DNA of 64,000 bases from Absicoccus porci (GTDB lineage: Bacteria > Bacillota_I > Bacilli_A > Erysipelotrichales > Erysipelotrichaceae), in contig NZ_RJQC01000003.1 in the NCBI RefSeq assembly GCF_003725415.1, positions 95,861 to 159,860 on the forward strand. Direction: 5' to 3'. Made by a program: the position numbers and the translations under genes. Numbering within the stretch: the first letter of the stretch is position 1; every line of letters starts with the position of its first letter. The notes beneath the pieces were generated by a model. The model did no database searches. It worked only from the letters and a program-made list of their open reading frames with translations, and was not told the origin of the DNA. Below, piece by piece: positions 1 through 7,969 of this stretch.

Positions 1-994
1 GTCGTGCTAACGATTCCAATGGTTTTTCGGGGCCAATTTCAATATCTAAGGTTGCAAAACACATATCAGTGGCGATGACTTGCCAATCTTGGGAATAATT
101 GAAGATATCTTTTAAAGGTTGTTGCCATTGGGGATTGGTGTGCATCCAAACGATTTTTCGTGCATGCGATTTGGGTGCTTGTTTGTATTCTTCCAACAAC
201 ATTTGTGCAAACTTTAGCGCACCAGGCGTACCTAAAGCCGTATTGATGGCCAATGCTTGGAATAATTCACTGGTTAGGTCATTGGGAACATAACGATTTT
301 TTCGATATGTATAGGTTTCTTTTATCGTATCAATGGTTTCTTTGGAACGGACCAAATTCTGTTTAAGAACGTTCCAATCCAATTTACAACCCGTTTTTTC
401 TTCTAACCAAGGAATCAAATCTTCTAATTGTTTGGTTACATATTGAACGGATGTTTCGGATTTTTCAAAGGGAACATCCACATAATAGTGAGGGACGTTT
501 TCATCTTGTGCTACTTGTCGGAACGTTAAGTTATTCGCATCACAAATGATGGATGTATTGACAATACAAGTTGGTTTTGGCAACACACCAACTAGAGAAG
601 CACCCATAAGTATTTTATGGTAAGAACAATAGGTTTCGGCAATGCCGGCACCTTCGGCAATTTCACGGAAAGCTCGTGTGGCTTTGGCTCCATTGATATA
701 GGCAGAAAATTGTTCCGCACATAGGGGATCTAAACCAAAGGCATGAATTAATTCGCTTGGAAAGAAAATACTGGTTAGTACAGAGTTTTCTGGATGAGAA
801 AAAGGTTTAACGATGGCATCCATCGTTACATTCGCTAAATATTGATTCGCTTTGGATAAATTTTTATTGGGAAAGACTTTTGATTTGAGACCAAAAGCTT
901 CATAAGCTAGACATAAAATTTTTTGTGCACGTTTCGGATTGTGAAACGTTTCTTTATACATGTAATCACCAAACATCTCATAGATATTGGACAT
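1..994 (-). CDS. 2-hydroxyacyl-CoA dehydratase subunit, 3' end outside window
   Basis: About 331 codons are visible and the frame is still open at the window edge, so the C-terminus is missing. The start is ATG at 992-994 behind GAGAGGA. The protein reads like the HgdB/FldB/FldC (2-hydroxyglutaryl-CoA dehydratase D-component) family, with a Cys at YCSYHKILMG after an EGAGIAETYC stretch and another near VNTSIICDANN. Such Cys residues ligate a [4Fe-4S] cluster in the family. Members form heterodimers that remove water from 2-hydroxyacyl-CoA during amino-acid fermentation, with an ATP-driven activator. No partner or activator gene is visible, so the substrate cannot be told. It appears to have its own promoter, with a palindrome over the -35 region. 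Confidence 0.8.
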   Translation of the reverse strand, partial: MSNIYEMFGDYMYKETFHNPKRAQKILCLAYEAFGLKSKVFPNKNLSKANQYLANVTMDAIVKPFSHPENSVLTSIFFPSELIHAFGLDPLCAEQFSAYINGAKATRAFREIAEGAGIAETYCSYHKILMGASLVGVLPKPTCIVNTSIICDANNLTFRQVAQDENVPHYYVDVPFEKSETSVQYVTKQLEDLIPWLEEKTGCKLDWNVLKQNLVRSKETIDTIKETYTYRKNRYVPNDLTSELFQALAINTALGTPGALKFAQMLLEEYKQAPKSHARKIVWMHTNPQWQQPLKDIFNYSQDWQVIATDMCFATLDIEIGPEKPLESLAR

Positions 995-1036
995 AGTATC
1001 CTCTCTTTAATTGTTAGATAGAATTAAAATAACACA

Positions 1037-1077
1037 AGACATCATAGTTGAAAAATAAGTTTAGACAAATGTCTAAA
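1037..1077 (-). promoter_or_regulatory. Promoter and palindromic operator of the dehydratase gene
   Basis: On the minus strand a TTGTCT -35 element, a 16-base spacer and TATGAT fit a sigma-A promoter about 45 bases before the start codon. A near-perfect palindrome, TTTAGACAAATGTCTAAA (1060-1077, 8-base arms around two bases), overlaps the -35 element, the position of a repressor site. The cognate regulator is unknown. Confidence 0.5.
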
Positions 1078-1085
1078 ATTGAACA

Positions 1086-1113
1086 AAAAAAAGAGTTTCT
1101 GTAAAGAAACCCT
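1086..1113 (-). terminator. Terminator after tRNA-Thr
   Basis: On the minus strand GTTTCT-ttac-AGAAAC forms a hairpin followed by CTC and a run of eight T. It follows the tRNA-Thr gene directly. Confidence 0.75.
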
Positions 1114-1122
1114 AATTTTCAA

Positions 1123-1196
1123 TGGTGCCGATACGCGGAATTGAACCACGAGTTGATCCTTACCATGGATCCGTATTGCCATTATACTATATCGGC
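1123..1196 (-). tRNA. tRNA-Thr (GGT)
   Basis: The minus strand folds into a cloverleaf: acceptor GCCGATA/TATCGGC, short D stem GTA/TAC, anticodon stem GATCC/GGATC with loop ATGGTAA (anticodon GGT), T arm CGTGG-TTCAATT-CCGCG, and an encoded CCA end. Confidence 0.93.
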
Positions 1197-1286
1197 ATGC
1201 TTCTATTTTGACAGATAAAATGGTGGTTTGTCAACTACTATAAAAATTTAACTGACATCCACCTACAAGGTAGAATCATTTTTTGA

Positions 1287-1310
1287 TATAATAAGTAAGA
1301 TTATAGGGGG
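1287..1310 (+). promoter_or_regulatory. -10 element and RBS of rodZ operon
   Basis: TATAAT at 1287-1292 has no clear -35 partner. AGGGGG at 1305-1310 lies seven bases before a GTG codon, which decides the rodZ start. Confidence 0.5.
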
Positions 1311-1317
1311 AACAGTA

Positions 1318-2382
1318 GTGACTTATTATCAAATATTGAAACAACGTAGATTAGCTTTACAGCTTTCTATTCAAGATATATCTTCGCAAACGCGATTAGC
1401 ACCACAATACATTGAAGCAATTGAAGAAAATCATTTAGAAGTATTTAATGATGATTATTCCTTTATTCGTTATTTTATTCAATCATATTGTGAAGCCATC
1501 GGTGTCAATTGGCAAGCTATACAACCACAAGTGGAAGCAAACTTATCAGCTTATGAACAAGCTCGCAAGCAACAAATGGCAATGCAAAAACCGAAACCAA
1601 AACCACAGGCAAAGAAACCAAGTTCGGCGCCAAAGAAACAAACGCAACAACGTAAGAAAGCAAAGAAACAGAAGAAAAATAAAAAGAAAGACGATGGTTT
1701 TTTCACTCGAATTCGCAATTGGAATAAACGTATGAATGCATCAAAGTATGCACGAACATATCATATTGTGATCATTGCGATCGTTGTCGTTTTGGTTTTG
1801 TCTTTATTTAATATGGGAGTTAGCTATGCGAATAATCGTCGTTTAGCGGCCGAAGAAGCACAACGACAAGCCGAAATTAAACAAAAAGAAAAGCAAACGG
1901 AACAATTAGCCAAACAAAAAACAATCCAAGAAGAAACGAACAATGAGATCACATTAACAGCAACGGATAAAGACAATAATGCCTATGAAGTATCCAATGT
2001 GGTAGAAGGTTCACAAAAATTACAGTTGACCATTACGTTACCTAGCGATAGTACAGTGGCTGTTTACAAAGATGATGAATTGGTCAATTCGTCAGCAGAT
2101 AAAGAATATTCCGGTACATTTAAACAAACCATCAGTGTGGATTCGGCTTGTTTGATTCAAGTGGAAATTGGTACGTATGACAACAACAAGATTCGTTTGA
2201 ATGGTAAATCGGTGTCTTTCTCAAAAACGAATTGGGACAAAGGAACACCAGCTGTTTTATATTTTGAAGTAACGACATCCAATAGTACCGATTCGACGGA
2301 TAGTTCGACGACGGATAGTACGGCTACAGATAGTACAACTTCCACCGATACGACAACAACAGATCAAACAACAAGTGAATAG
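1318..2382 (+). CDS. rodZ: RodZ-like cell-shape protein (YmfM type)
   Basis: A 354-residue membrane protein that begins at GTG behind AGGGGG. Residues 1-70 are a Xre-type helix-turn-helix that in RodZ contacts MreB. Residues 85-125 are rich in Lys, Gln and Pro, and one membrane helix lies near 148-169. A charged, coiled-coil-like stretch follows, then a beta-rich extracytoplasmic domain of the DUF4115 type (about 215-315). The last 35 residues are almost only Ser, Thr and Asp. RodZ couples MreB to the elongation machinery. The gene leads the rodZ-pgsA-cinA-recA cluster, the same order as ymfM-pgsA-cinA-recA in Bacillus, which supports the call. The Ser/Thr tail is unusual. Confidence 0.87.
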   Translation: MTYYQILKQRRLALQLSIQDISSQTRLAPQYIEAIEENHLEVFNDDYSFIRYFIQSYCEAIGVNWQAIQPQVEANLSAYEQARKQQMAMQKPKPKPQAKKPSSAPKKQTQQRKKAKKQKKNKKKDDGFFTRIRNWNKRMNASKYARTYHIVIIAIVVVLVLSLFNMGVSYANNRRLAAEEAQRQAEIKQKEKQTEQLAKQKTIQEETNNEITLTATDKDNNAYEVSNVVEGSQKLQLTITLPSDSTVAVYKDDELVNSSADKEYSGTFKQTISVDSACLIQVEIGTYDNNKIRLNGKSVSFSKTNWDKGTPAVLYFEVTTSNSTDSTDSSTTDSTATDSTTSTDTTTTDQTTSE

Positions 2383-2393
2383 GAGATGTTACG

Positions 2394-2972
2394 ATGAATT
2401 TACCAAATAAGTTAACAATGGCTCGTATTATCATGGTGCCAATCGTGGTTATAGTCTATTTATGCATACCAACGACCATTGGTGTCATAGATCCAAAGAG
2501 TGGTTTAGCCGTACGTGATATTTTGACGTTTTTGATTTTTGCGGCGGCATCAATCACCGATTTATTGGATGGTCGTATTGCACGTAAAAATAATTTAATT
2601 ACATCCTTTGGTAAGTTTGCCGATCCTATTGCCGATAAATTATTGGTCAATACCTTATTGATCATGATGGCTGCAACGGGACAAGCAAATTTAATTGCAG
2701 TCCTATTGATGACGGCTCGTGATTTGATCGTGGATGGTTTACGTATGGTAGCCGCTCAACACGGTCGCGTTGTCAGTGCCGGTATTTATGGTAAATGCAA
2801 GACGGTCTTACAAATGATCGCGTTATGTGTACTTTTGTTACGCAATTGGCCATTTGCTTTGATTGGTATTCCAATGGGTACCATATTATTATGGTTAGCC
2901 ACTTTGATGTCTTTATATAGTGGTTATATCTATTTTGTGAAATTAAAAAAATATGTCTTGGAGAGCATGTAA
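2394..2972 (+). CDS. pgsA: CDP-diacylglycerol-glycerol-3-phosphate 3-phosphatidyltransferase
   Basis: This 192-residue integral membrane enzyme makes phosphatidylglycerol phosphate, the committed step to phosphatidylglycerol and cardiolipin. The CDP-alcohol phosphotransferase signature is intact near residues 58-83: DLLDG, AR, then G-x3-D-x3-D in GKFADPIAD. Several hydrophobic helices span the rest, and the length fits the family. The start is ATG behind AGGAG, eleven bases after rodZ. The stop overlaps the next start by one base (TAATG), so the two genes are probably translationally coupled. Confidence 0.95.
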   Translation: MNLPNKLTMARIIMVPIVVIVYLCIPTTIGVIDPKSGLAVRDILTFLIFAAASITDLLDGRIARKNNLITSFGKFADPIADKLLVNTLLIMMAATGQANLIAVLLMTARDLIVDGLRMVAAQHGRVVSAGIYGKCKTVLQMIALCVLLLRNWPFALIGIPMGTILLWLATLMSLYSGYIYFVKLKKYVLESM

Positions 2973-3451
2973 TGAAACCAGTGGAAGAATTGGTGCAATT
3001 ATGTAGCGAACAAGGTTTTACCATAGCCAGTTGTGAAAGTTTAACAGCTGGTTTATTTAGCGCAACGGTTGCGTGCGTTCCAGGTGCAAGTCGGGTTTTA
3101 AAAGGTGGCTTTGTGACATATTGGACGGAAATAAAAGAAAAATTGGTCCATGTCGAACATTCTATCGTAGAAGAGTATGGGGTCGTTTCGAGTCCATGTG
3201 CGAAATCGATGGCGGAACATACCCAACAATTGATGGATGTTGATTTTGCGGTATCCTTTACAGGAAATGCCGGTCCTTCTACGATGGAAGGAAAACCGGC
3301 TGGATGTGTCTATTGTGCCATTGCAACACGAGCAAATACATATCCCTTTCATTTCCAATGTGATAGGATGGATAGGAATGAAGTTCGCACTTATGTAGTG
3401 GAACAAATGATTGAAAACTTGTTAGCACAAGTGAAAAAGGAGTGTGAATAA
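2972..3451 (+). CDS. cinA: CinA C-terminal domain protein (PncC-like NMN amidohydrolase)
   Basis: A 159-residue protein equal to the CinA C-terminal domain alone. The N-terminal molybdopterin-binding-like domain of full CinA (about 410 residues in Bacillus) is absent. SCESLTAGLFSATVACVPGAS is the conserved start of the family, which in several bacteria deamidates nicotinamide mononucleotide. Its place between pgsA and recA is the usual one for cinA. It ends directly against the recA start codon. Deamidase activity is an inference from the family; the cluster has traditionally been linked to competence. Confidence 0.88.
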   Translation: MKPVEELVQLCSEQGFTIASCESLTAGLFSATVACVPGASRVLKGGFVTYWTEIKEKLVHVEHSIVEEYGVVSSPCAKSMAEHTQQLMDVDFAVSFTGNAGPSTMEGKPAGCVYCAIATRANTYPFHFQCDRMDRNEVRTYVVEQMIENLLAQVKKECE

Positions 3452-4474
3452 ATGGCAACAAAAAAAGCCGAAACAACCGATAATAAAGATAAATTGTTAG
3501 AGGATGTCGTCAAACAAATCGAACGTGAATATGGAAAAGGTTCGGTCATGAAGTTGGGTGATCGACCAGCCGTCAATGTAGAACCCATTCATTCGGGTAG
3601 TTTACTGTTGGATCGTGCCTTAGGTATTGGCGGGTATCCAAAAGGACGTATCATTGAAATTTATGGTCCCGAATCAAGTGGTAAAACGACATTGGCTTTG
3701 CATGCGATTGCTGAAGTCCAAAAAGCCGGTGGACGAGCTGCTTTCATCGATGCTGAAAATGCGATTGATCCTGTGTATGCACGAAATCTAGGCGTTGATA
3801 TTGAAGAATTGATCTTATCGCAACCGGATTCTGGTGAACAAGGATTGAACATCATGAATATGTTGGTGGCCAGCGGGGCTGTGGATCTTGTTGTAATCGA
3901 TAGTGTGGCGGCTCTGGTTCCGCAATCCGAATTAGATGGTGAAATGGGTGATCTACAAGTAGGTGCTCAAGCGCGTATGATGTCAAAGGCCATGCGTAAA
4001 TTAGCAGGTATCATGAATCATAATGAGTGTACGGCAATTTTTATCAATCAGCTTCGTGAAAAAGTGGGCGTTATCTATGGAAATCCAGAAACGACACCTG
4101 GCGGACGTGCATTAAAGTTTTATGCATCGGTTCGTTTAGATATTCGTCGTTCGGAAGTGATTAAAAATGGTTCCGAAATGATTGGAAATAAAGTGAAGGT
4201 GCGTGTAGTGAAGAACAAGGTGGCACCCCCATTCAAAACAGCCACATTGGAAATCATTTATGGAGAAGGAATTTCCTATATTTCTGAATTGATTGATCTT
4301 TGTATAGAGGCAGATATCATTCATAAGAGTGGTTCTTGGTTCAGTTATAAAGGGGATAAAATTGGCCAGGGACGAGATTCTGTCAAACAATATATCAAAG
4401 AGCATCCTGAATTTAAGGAACAAATTGAACAAGAATTAAAGGCGTATGAAGCCGAACAAAAAGATGTGGCTTAG
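3452..4474 (+). CDS. recA: Recombinase A
   Basis: A 340-residue RecA, close to the usual 345-350. It polymerises on single-stranded DNA, performs strand exchange, and in SOS-competent bacteria promotes LexA self-cleavage. The Walker A motif GPESSGKT is at 72-79, the Walker B strand is in [10 protein letters not shown], and the loop-2 region follows [11 protein letters not shown]. The C-terminal tail is acidic and short. The ATG touches the cinA stop, and its SD (AAGGAG) lies inside the cinA end. No separate promoter or LexA box was recognised just upstream, so it is probably read from the rodZ promoter. Confidence 0.98.
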   Translation: MATKKAETTDNKDKLLEDVVKQIEREYGKGSVMKLGDRPAVNVEPIHSGSLLLDRALGIGGYPKGRIIEIYGPESSGKTTLALHAIAEVQKAGGRAAFIDAENAIDPVYARNLGVDIEELILSQPDSGEQGLNIMNMLVASGAVDLVVIDSVAALVPQSELDGEMGDLQVGAQARMMSKAMRKLAGIMNHNECTAIFINQLREKVGVIYGNPETTPGGRALKFYASVRLDIRRSEVIKNGSEMIGNKVKVRVVKNKVAPPFKTATLEIIYGEGISYISELIDLCIEADIIHKSGSWFSYKGDKIGQGRDSVKQYIKEHPEFKEQIEQELKAYEAEQKDVA

Positions 4475-4487
4475 TCACATCTTTTTT
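4460..4487 (+). terminator. Terminator of the rodZ-recA operon
   Basis: AAGATGTG-gcttagt-CACATCTT followed by T residues. The hairpin begins inside the last recA codons. Confidence 0.85.
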
Positions 4488-4500
4488 AGAAGGAGTAGGT

Positions 4501-5118
4501 ATGGCGCGGTTAGAGAAAAATGAATATGCATCGATGCAAGCTAGTCAACTAAAAGATCCCATTATTTTTGTGGTTGATATGGTCAATGGTTTTGTGAATG
4601 AAGGCGCTTTGCATGATGAAGGCATTGATGGAATCAGTCCATCCATCGAACGTATATTAAAAGGATTGGATTGCCGGAATATGTTTGTGTGTGATAATCA
4701 CCCACCACATACAAGGGAATTTCAAGCGTTTCCAGCACATTGTGTCATTGGTACAAGTGAAGCCAAAGTGATTGATTCTTTACAACCATATATTAAGCGA
4801 ACCATTGCCAAAAATAGTACCAATACCTTTATGGCTCCGGAATTTCAAGAATTTTTACAAGATGAATTATCTTGGTACAAAGATATTATCATTACAGGTT
4901 GTTGTACGGATTTATGTATCTTACAGTTTGTTTTGAGTTTTCAAAGCTGGTTAAATGAACACAATAAGGAAGAACATCGCTTGATTGTTCCGGTTGATTG
5001 TGTAGATACATACGATAATAAAATGCATCCCGCTACGATGTGGAATGCATATAGTCTAACCAATATGGCTATGAATGGTATTGATGTGGTTTCTACCATT
5101 ACATCAACCGATTGGTAA
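4501..5118 (+). CDS. Isochorismatase-family cysteine hydrolase (nicotinamidase-like)
   Basis: A 205-residue alpha/beta hydrolase of the isochorismatase superfamily. The catalytic triad can be placed: Asp in FVVDMVNGF (near 25), Lys in RTIAKNST (near 103) and Cys in ITGCCTDLCI (near 135). HPPH in DNHPPHTREF would fit the metal-binding part of a nicotinamidase. Nicotinamidases convert nicotinamide to nicotinate for NAD salvage, but substrates in this superfamily vary. The gene follows the recA terminator behind AAGGAGTAGGT and probably stands alone. Its last 20 bases overlap the tail of the convergent hydrolase gene. Confidence 0.75.
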   Translation: MARLEKNEYASMQASQLKDPIIFVVDMVNGFVNEGALHDEGIDGISPSIERILKGLDCRNMFVCDNHPPHTREFQAFPAHCVIGTSEAKVIDSLQPYIKRTIAKNSTNTFMAPEFQEFLQDELSWYKDIIITGCCTDLCILQFVLSFQSWLNEHNKEEHRLIVPVDCVDTYDNKMHPATMWNAYSLTNMAMNGIDVVSTITSTDW

Positions 5119-5779
5119 TCATCAATTCAATGATAGGGTAAATGGTTTCTTGGATCGTATTGTCATACAACATGCGATGTTTTCCATCTTCAAAACAAAT
5201 CAAACGATGTTTCCCTTTGATTTTTTGATAGGCGTTTCGACTGCTGGAAAGCGGAATGACTTCATCTTTTAAGCCATGGAGAAGCAAGACAGGACAATCC
5301 ACAGAAGCAATCGATTCCCGATAGGTATTCACAATTTCAGTAAAAGCCGTTGTTTGTTTCGAACTCGGCTTTTCTTCTTTTGGCGGTTGATTTTGATAGA
5401 TGTTTTTGACAGCTTTTACACCATATTCAAGTACCGTATGCGCACTGATATATTCAAATGCGGGAGCAACTAAGATCAGTTGGTCAACCGTAAAGATGGA
5501 TGCCAGATACGAAGCAATGACACCGCCCATGGAAAAACCAATTAAAACGATGTGTTTATACTGTTTCGTAATTTCTAATAGCTTTTTCTCACATCGTTCG
5601 ATCCATTGTTTGGGATCTGCATCATCTGGATTGTTGATATCATAAATATCAAATTGTATGACAGCATAGTGACGTTGTTCAAAATAGGTAGCTAATGGAT
5701 CAAATTCTGTATGAAGACGTTTACCAAATCCGTGAATAGTCACGATAACGGGTTTTTCGGTATGATGAAAGAAAAACAT
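5099..5779 (-). CDS. Alpha/beta hydrolase (carboxylesterase-like)
   Basis: A 226-residue cytosolic hydrolase. The strand-turn HGFGKR near the start, the nucleophile elbow GFSMGG (Ser about 80), the acid in HGLKDEVIP and the His in DGKHRM make a complete Ser-Asp-His triad. This resembles small esterases and monoacylglycerol lipases of Bacillota, but no substrate can be named. The start at 5777-5779 was chosen because GGAGG lies nine bases before it; an upstream in-frame ATG at 5833 has no SD. It is convergent with the isochorismatase-like gene. Confidence 0.75.
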   Translation of the reverse strand: MFFFHHTEKPVIVTIHGFGKRLHTEFDPLATYFEQRHYAVIQFDIYDINNPDDADPKQWIERCEKKLLEITKQYKHIVLIGFSMGGVIASYLASIFTVDQLILVAPAFEYISAHTVLEYGVKAVKNIYQNQPPKEEKPSSKQTTAFTEIVNTYRESIASVDCPVLLLHGLKDEVIPLSSSRNAYQKIKGKHRLICFEDGKHRMLYDNTIQETIYPIIELMITNRLM

Positions 5780-5859
5780 ATTTGTATACCTCCGATTTGG
5801 ACTTATTATAGTCAAAGCGAAAAATAGAATCAATAGAAGAAAAGCAAGAACAAATAGTT

Positions 5860-5871
5860 TATAATGGTCGT
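5860..5871 (+). promoter_or_regulatory. -10 element six bases before a start codon
   Basis: TATAAT at 5860-5865 leaves only six bases before the ATG at 5872, and there is no SD. Transcription would start at or next to the ATG (leaderless). No good -35 element is visible. Confidence 0.4.
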
Positions 5872-6594
5872 ATGAAAGCTACGTTGATCATAAAAAATAT
5901 TGAAAATTTATATACATGTGATGCGCATTTTACCATATTGCATCAAGCGTTTTTAGCCATTCATCATGATCAAATCATCGATTTTGGAACGCATAGTTTT
6001 AAAAAATGGTTAGATCCGGCAACCGTTGTGATTGATTCTTGTGGGGAATGTGTCTTACCTGCTTTTATTGATTGCAACTATGAAGGATTTCACCATGTTC
6101 GATTGGGCGATCAGTTACGCCAAGATGGTTCTGCTTTGTTTGCAATGAAAATGAATGGCATTTTAACTTTATTAACCAATCAAAAATCGCTGTTGCGGCA
6201 TGAGTTGACACAAGATGTTTTTTTGAAAAAAAATACATCGGATGTGCCTATTATTGAATCGCGAAAAATGTTTGAAAAAACATATAAAAAATTTTGTTTA
6301 TCTTGTGGCTTTGGTCGTCCCAATAGCTATGTGTATAGTTTTCAGCCATTGGCCTATCAATTGTTTAATAGTTTGAATGTACCGAGTCGTCCTGTTCTTG
6401 AATCGATGACATCCGTTCCTGCCAAGGAATACCATTTGGATGATCGTGGTTCGATTGAAATTGGTAAAAGAGCAGATATTCTTGTCTTGCAGGTGCCGAC
6501 AATTGAACATTATTTTCAGACGTTGGGTCGTCCTTTGATTCATCGGATGATCAAGAATGGTATTCAGTTTTATCCAGATTGGCGAGTTTGCTAA
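5872..6594 (+). CDS. Degenerate imidazolonepropionase-like amidohydrolase
   Basis: A 240-residue open frame resembling HutI-type amidohydrolases at both ends but lacking their middle. Residues 1-70 match the N-terminal beta sandwich and first strand. Where the family has the metal-binding HxH (in DCHTH), this protein reads DCNYEG. Residues 140-240 match the C-terminus: the metal-ligand Asp of the STDFNPG-type loop is replaced by SCGFGRP, while GSIEIGKRADILVL is well kept. Imidazolonepropionase is about 410 residues, so roughly 170 are missing. The frame is clean, without stops. It is unlikely to be a working metal hydrolase; it is either a remnant or a binding protein with a new role. No other histidine-degradation gene is near. 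Confidence 0.55.
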   Translation: MKATLIIKNIENLYTCDAHFTILHQAFLAIHHDQIIDFGTHSFKKWLDPATVVIDSCGECVLPAFIDCNYEGFHHVRLGDQLRQDGSALFAMKMNGILTLLTNQKSLLRHELTQDVFLKKNTSDVPIIESRKMFEKTYKKFCLSCGFGRPNSYVYSFQPLAYQLFNSLNVPSRPVLESMTSVPAKEYHLDDRGSIEIGKRADILVLQVPTIEHYFQTLGRPLIHRMIKNGIQFYPDWRVC

Positions 6595-6628
6595 AGCCTA
6601 TTAATCATGTATGAATATAGTAATTATA

Positions 6629-6656
6629 TTGACAAACGATGAATTCTCGATATAAT
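6629..6656 (+). promoter_or_regulatory. Promoter of the met T-box transcript
   Basis: TTGACA at 6629-6634 and TATAAT at 6651-6656, 16 bases apart. This is a strong sigma-A promoter that places the start near 6663. Confidence 0.85.
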
Positions 6657-6662
6657 GAAACA

Positions 6663-6903
6663 AGGACGTTGAAGAGAAGAGTAGGCATATAAATTTGAAT
6701 AGAGAGTCTGTGGATGGTGGAAACAGATCAAAAATATATGTTGAAGATGGCCTTGGAGTTGTATAGCTGATAGGTAAGTTATGCCGGGTGTGTTCGTTAA
6801 AGCACAAGAGTGAAGTACTCGATAAGGTGAAACAAGCGATTGTTTCATGAATATTAGGTGGTAACACGAAGCCTTTCGTCCTAATGGATGGGGCTTTTTT
6901 TAT
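6663..6903 (+). ncRNA. T-box leader, methionine specifier
   Basis: The leader has the T-box architecture. An AGAGAGTC motif at 6701-6708 opens the conserved part of Stem I. GAAG-ATG-G at 6743-6750 fits the specifier loop, with ATG (6747-6749) as the Met codon. The T-box proper, AGGTGGTAACACG, is at 6856-6868. A terminator hairpin follows at 6868-6903 (AAGCC...GGGCTT with inner stem CGTCC/GGATG, then a T run). Uncharged tRNA-Met should bind both regions and allow readthrough into metNIQ. The specifier and the downstream transporter agree with each other. Confidence 0.87.
6868..6903 (+). terminator. T-box conditional terminator
   Basis: AAGCC and GGGCTT enclose an inner stem CGTCC-taat-GGATG and are followed by T residues. 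The 5' side overlaps the end of the T-box sequence, so antiterminator and terminator are mutually exclusive. Confidence 0.8.
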
Positions 6904-6922
6904 GAAGAGGAGAATAGAAAAT

Positions 6923-7969
6923 ATGATTCGATTGGAACATGTATCCAAAACGTTCCAAACCAAAGATGGGGAAGTGCAAGCGGTTAAAAATGTCAGCTTA
7001 CACATTCAAGAAGGGGAAATCTTCGGCATCATTGGTTTTTCAGGAGCTGGAAAAAGTACCTTAGTTCGTTGTATCAATTTACTAGAACGTCCCGATAGTG
7101 GAAACGTTTATTTGGAAGATAAAGACTTGTTAAAATTAACACCGAAAGAATTGCGTGTGGAACGACAAAAAATGGGAATGATCTTCCAACATTTTAATTT
7201 GATGAAATCTCGCACGGTTTATGACAATATTGCGATGCCATTGGAACATATTGGATGGGATAAAAACCGGATCAAACAAAGAGTAAGTGAATTATTGGAA
7301 CTGATCGATCTGGAAGAAAGGAAAGATTCTTATCCGAGTCAATTATCTGGTGGTCAAAAACAGCGTGTCGCCATTGCTCGTGCTTTAGCCAATAATCCTA
7401 AAGTATTGTTATGTGATGAAGCAACCAGTGCATTGGATCCACAAACGACACAAACGATTTTGGATCTAATCAAAAAGATCAATCGTGAAATGCACATTAC
7501 AGTTGTTATCATTACCCATGAAATGGCTGTTGTCAAAGAAGTATGTGATCATATCGCCGTCATGGAAAATGGCCGTGTCGTTGAAAATGGGGATATTGTT
7601 TCCGTATTTAGTGATCCACAACAAGAGGTCACCAAAAACTTTATCAATACAACGAATAATACGCGAAAGATCGATGCGTTTATTGAAGAAGAGAATCCAT
7701 TGATTGCCTTAAAAGAAAATCAAGTTTTAGTTCATTTGCAGTATCAAAGTGCCAATACGGCTGAACCAATCATATCCACGGTATCGCGTGAATTTAATGT
7801 GAATATCAATTTATTATTTGCCAATGTAGAGATTGTACATGACAGTCCAATTGGTCAAATTGAAGCCATCTTTACAGGAGATAGTGAAGATATTAAAAAA
7901 GGATTTGAATATTTTAAGAAAAGTGGCGTAAAAGTGGAGGTGAAAAAATATGGAAGCATGGTTTTCTAA
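6923..7969 (+). CDS. metN: Methionine ABC transporter ATP-binding protein
   Basis: A 348-residue ATPase of the methionine importer. The Walker A loop is GFSGAGKST, the signature LSGGQKQR and Walker B VLLCDEATSALD. The C-terminal part (about 265-348) has the size and pattern of the NIL domain, which binds methionine and inhibits transport when the pool is full. The start at 6923 was chosen because AGGAG lies about ten bases upstream; an in-frame ATG at 6884 would fall inside the T-box terminator. It overlaps metI by 20 bases. Transcription is under the Met T-box. Confidence 0.95.
   Translation: MIRLEHVSKTFQTKDGEVQAVKNVSLHIQEGEIFGIIGFSGAGKSTLVRCINLLERPDSGNVYLEDKDLLKLTPKELRVERQKMGMIFQHFNLMKSRTVYDNIAMPLEHIGWDKNRIKQRVSELLELIDLEERKDSYPSQLSGGQKQRVAIARALANNPKVLLCDEATSALDPQTTQTILDLIKKINREMHITVVIITHEMAVVKEVCDHIAVMENGRVVENGDIVSVFSDPQQEVTKNFINTTNNTRKIDAFIEEENPLIALKENQVLVHLQYQSANTAEPIISTVSREFNVNINLLFANVEIVHDSPIGQIEAIFTGDSEDIKKGFEYFKKSGVKVEVKKYGSMVF

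Noticed and set aside
99..293. A 64-codon plus-strand frame.
   Set aside because: It is antisense to the well-supported dehydratase gene and has no similarity to anything known.
1448..1735. A 95-codon Arg/Asn-rich frame inside rodZ.
   Set aside because: It is the shifted reading of the Lys/Gln-rich linker of RodZ and has no SD.
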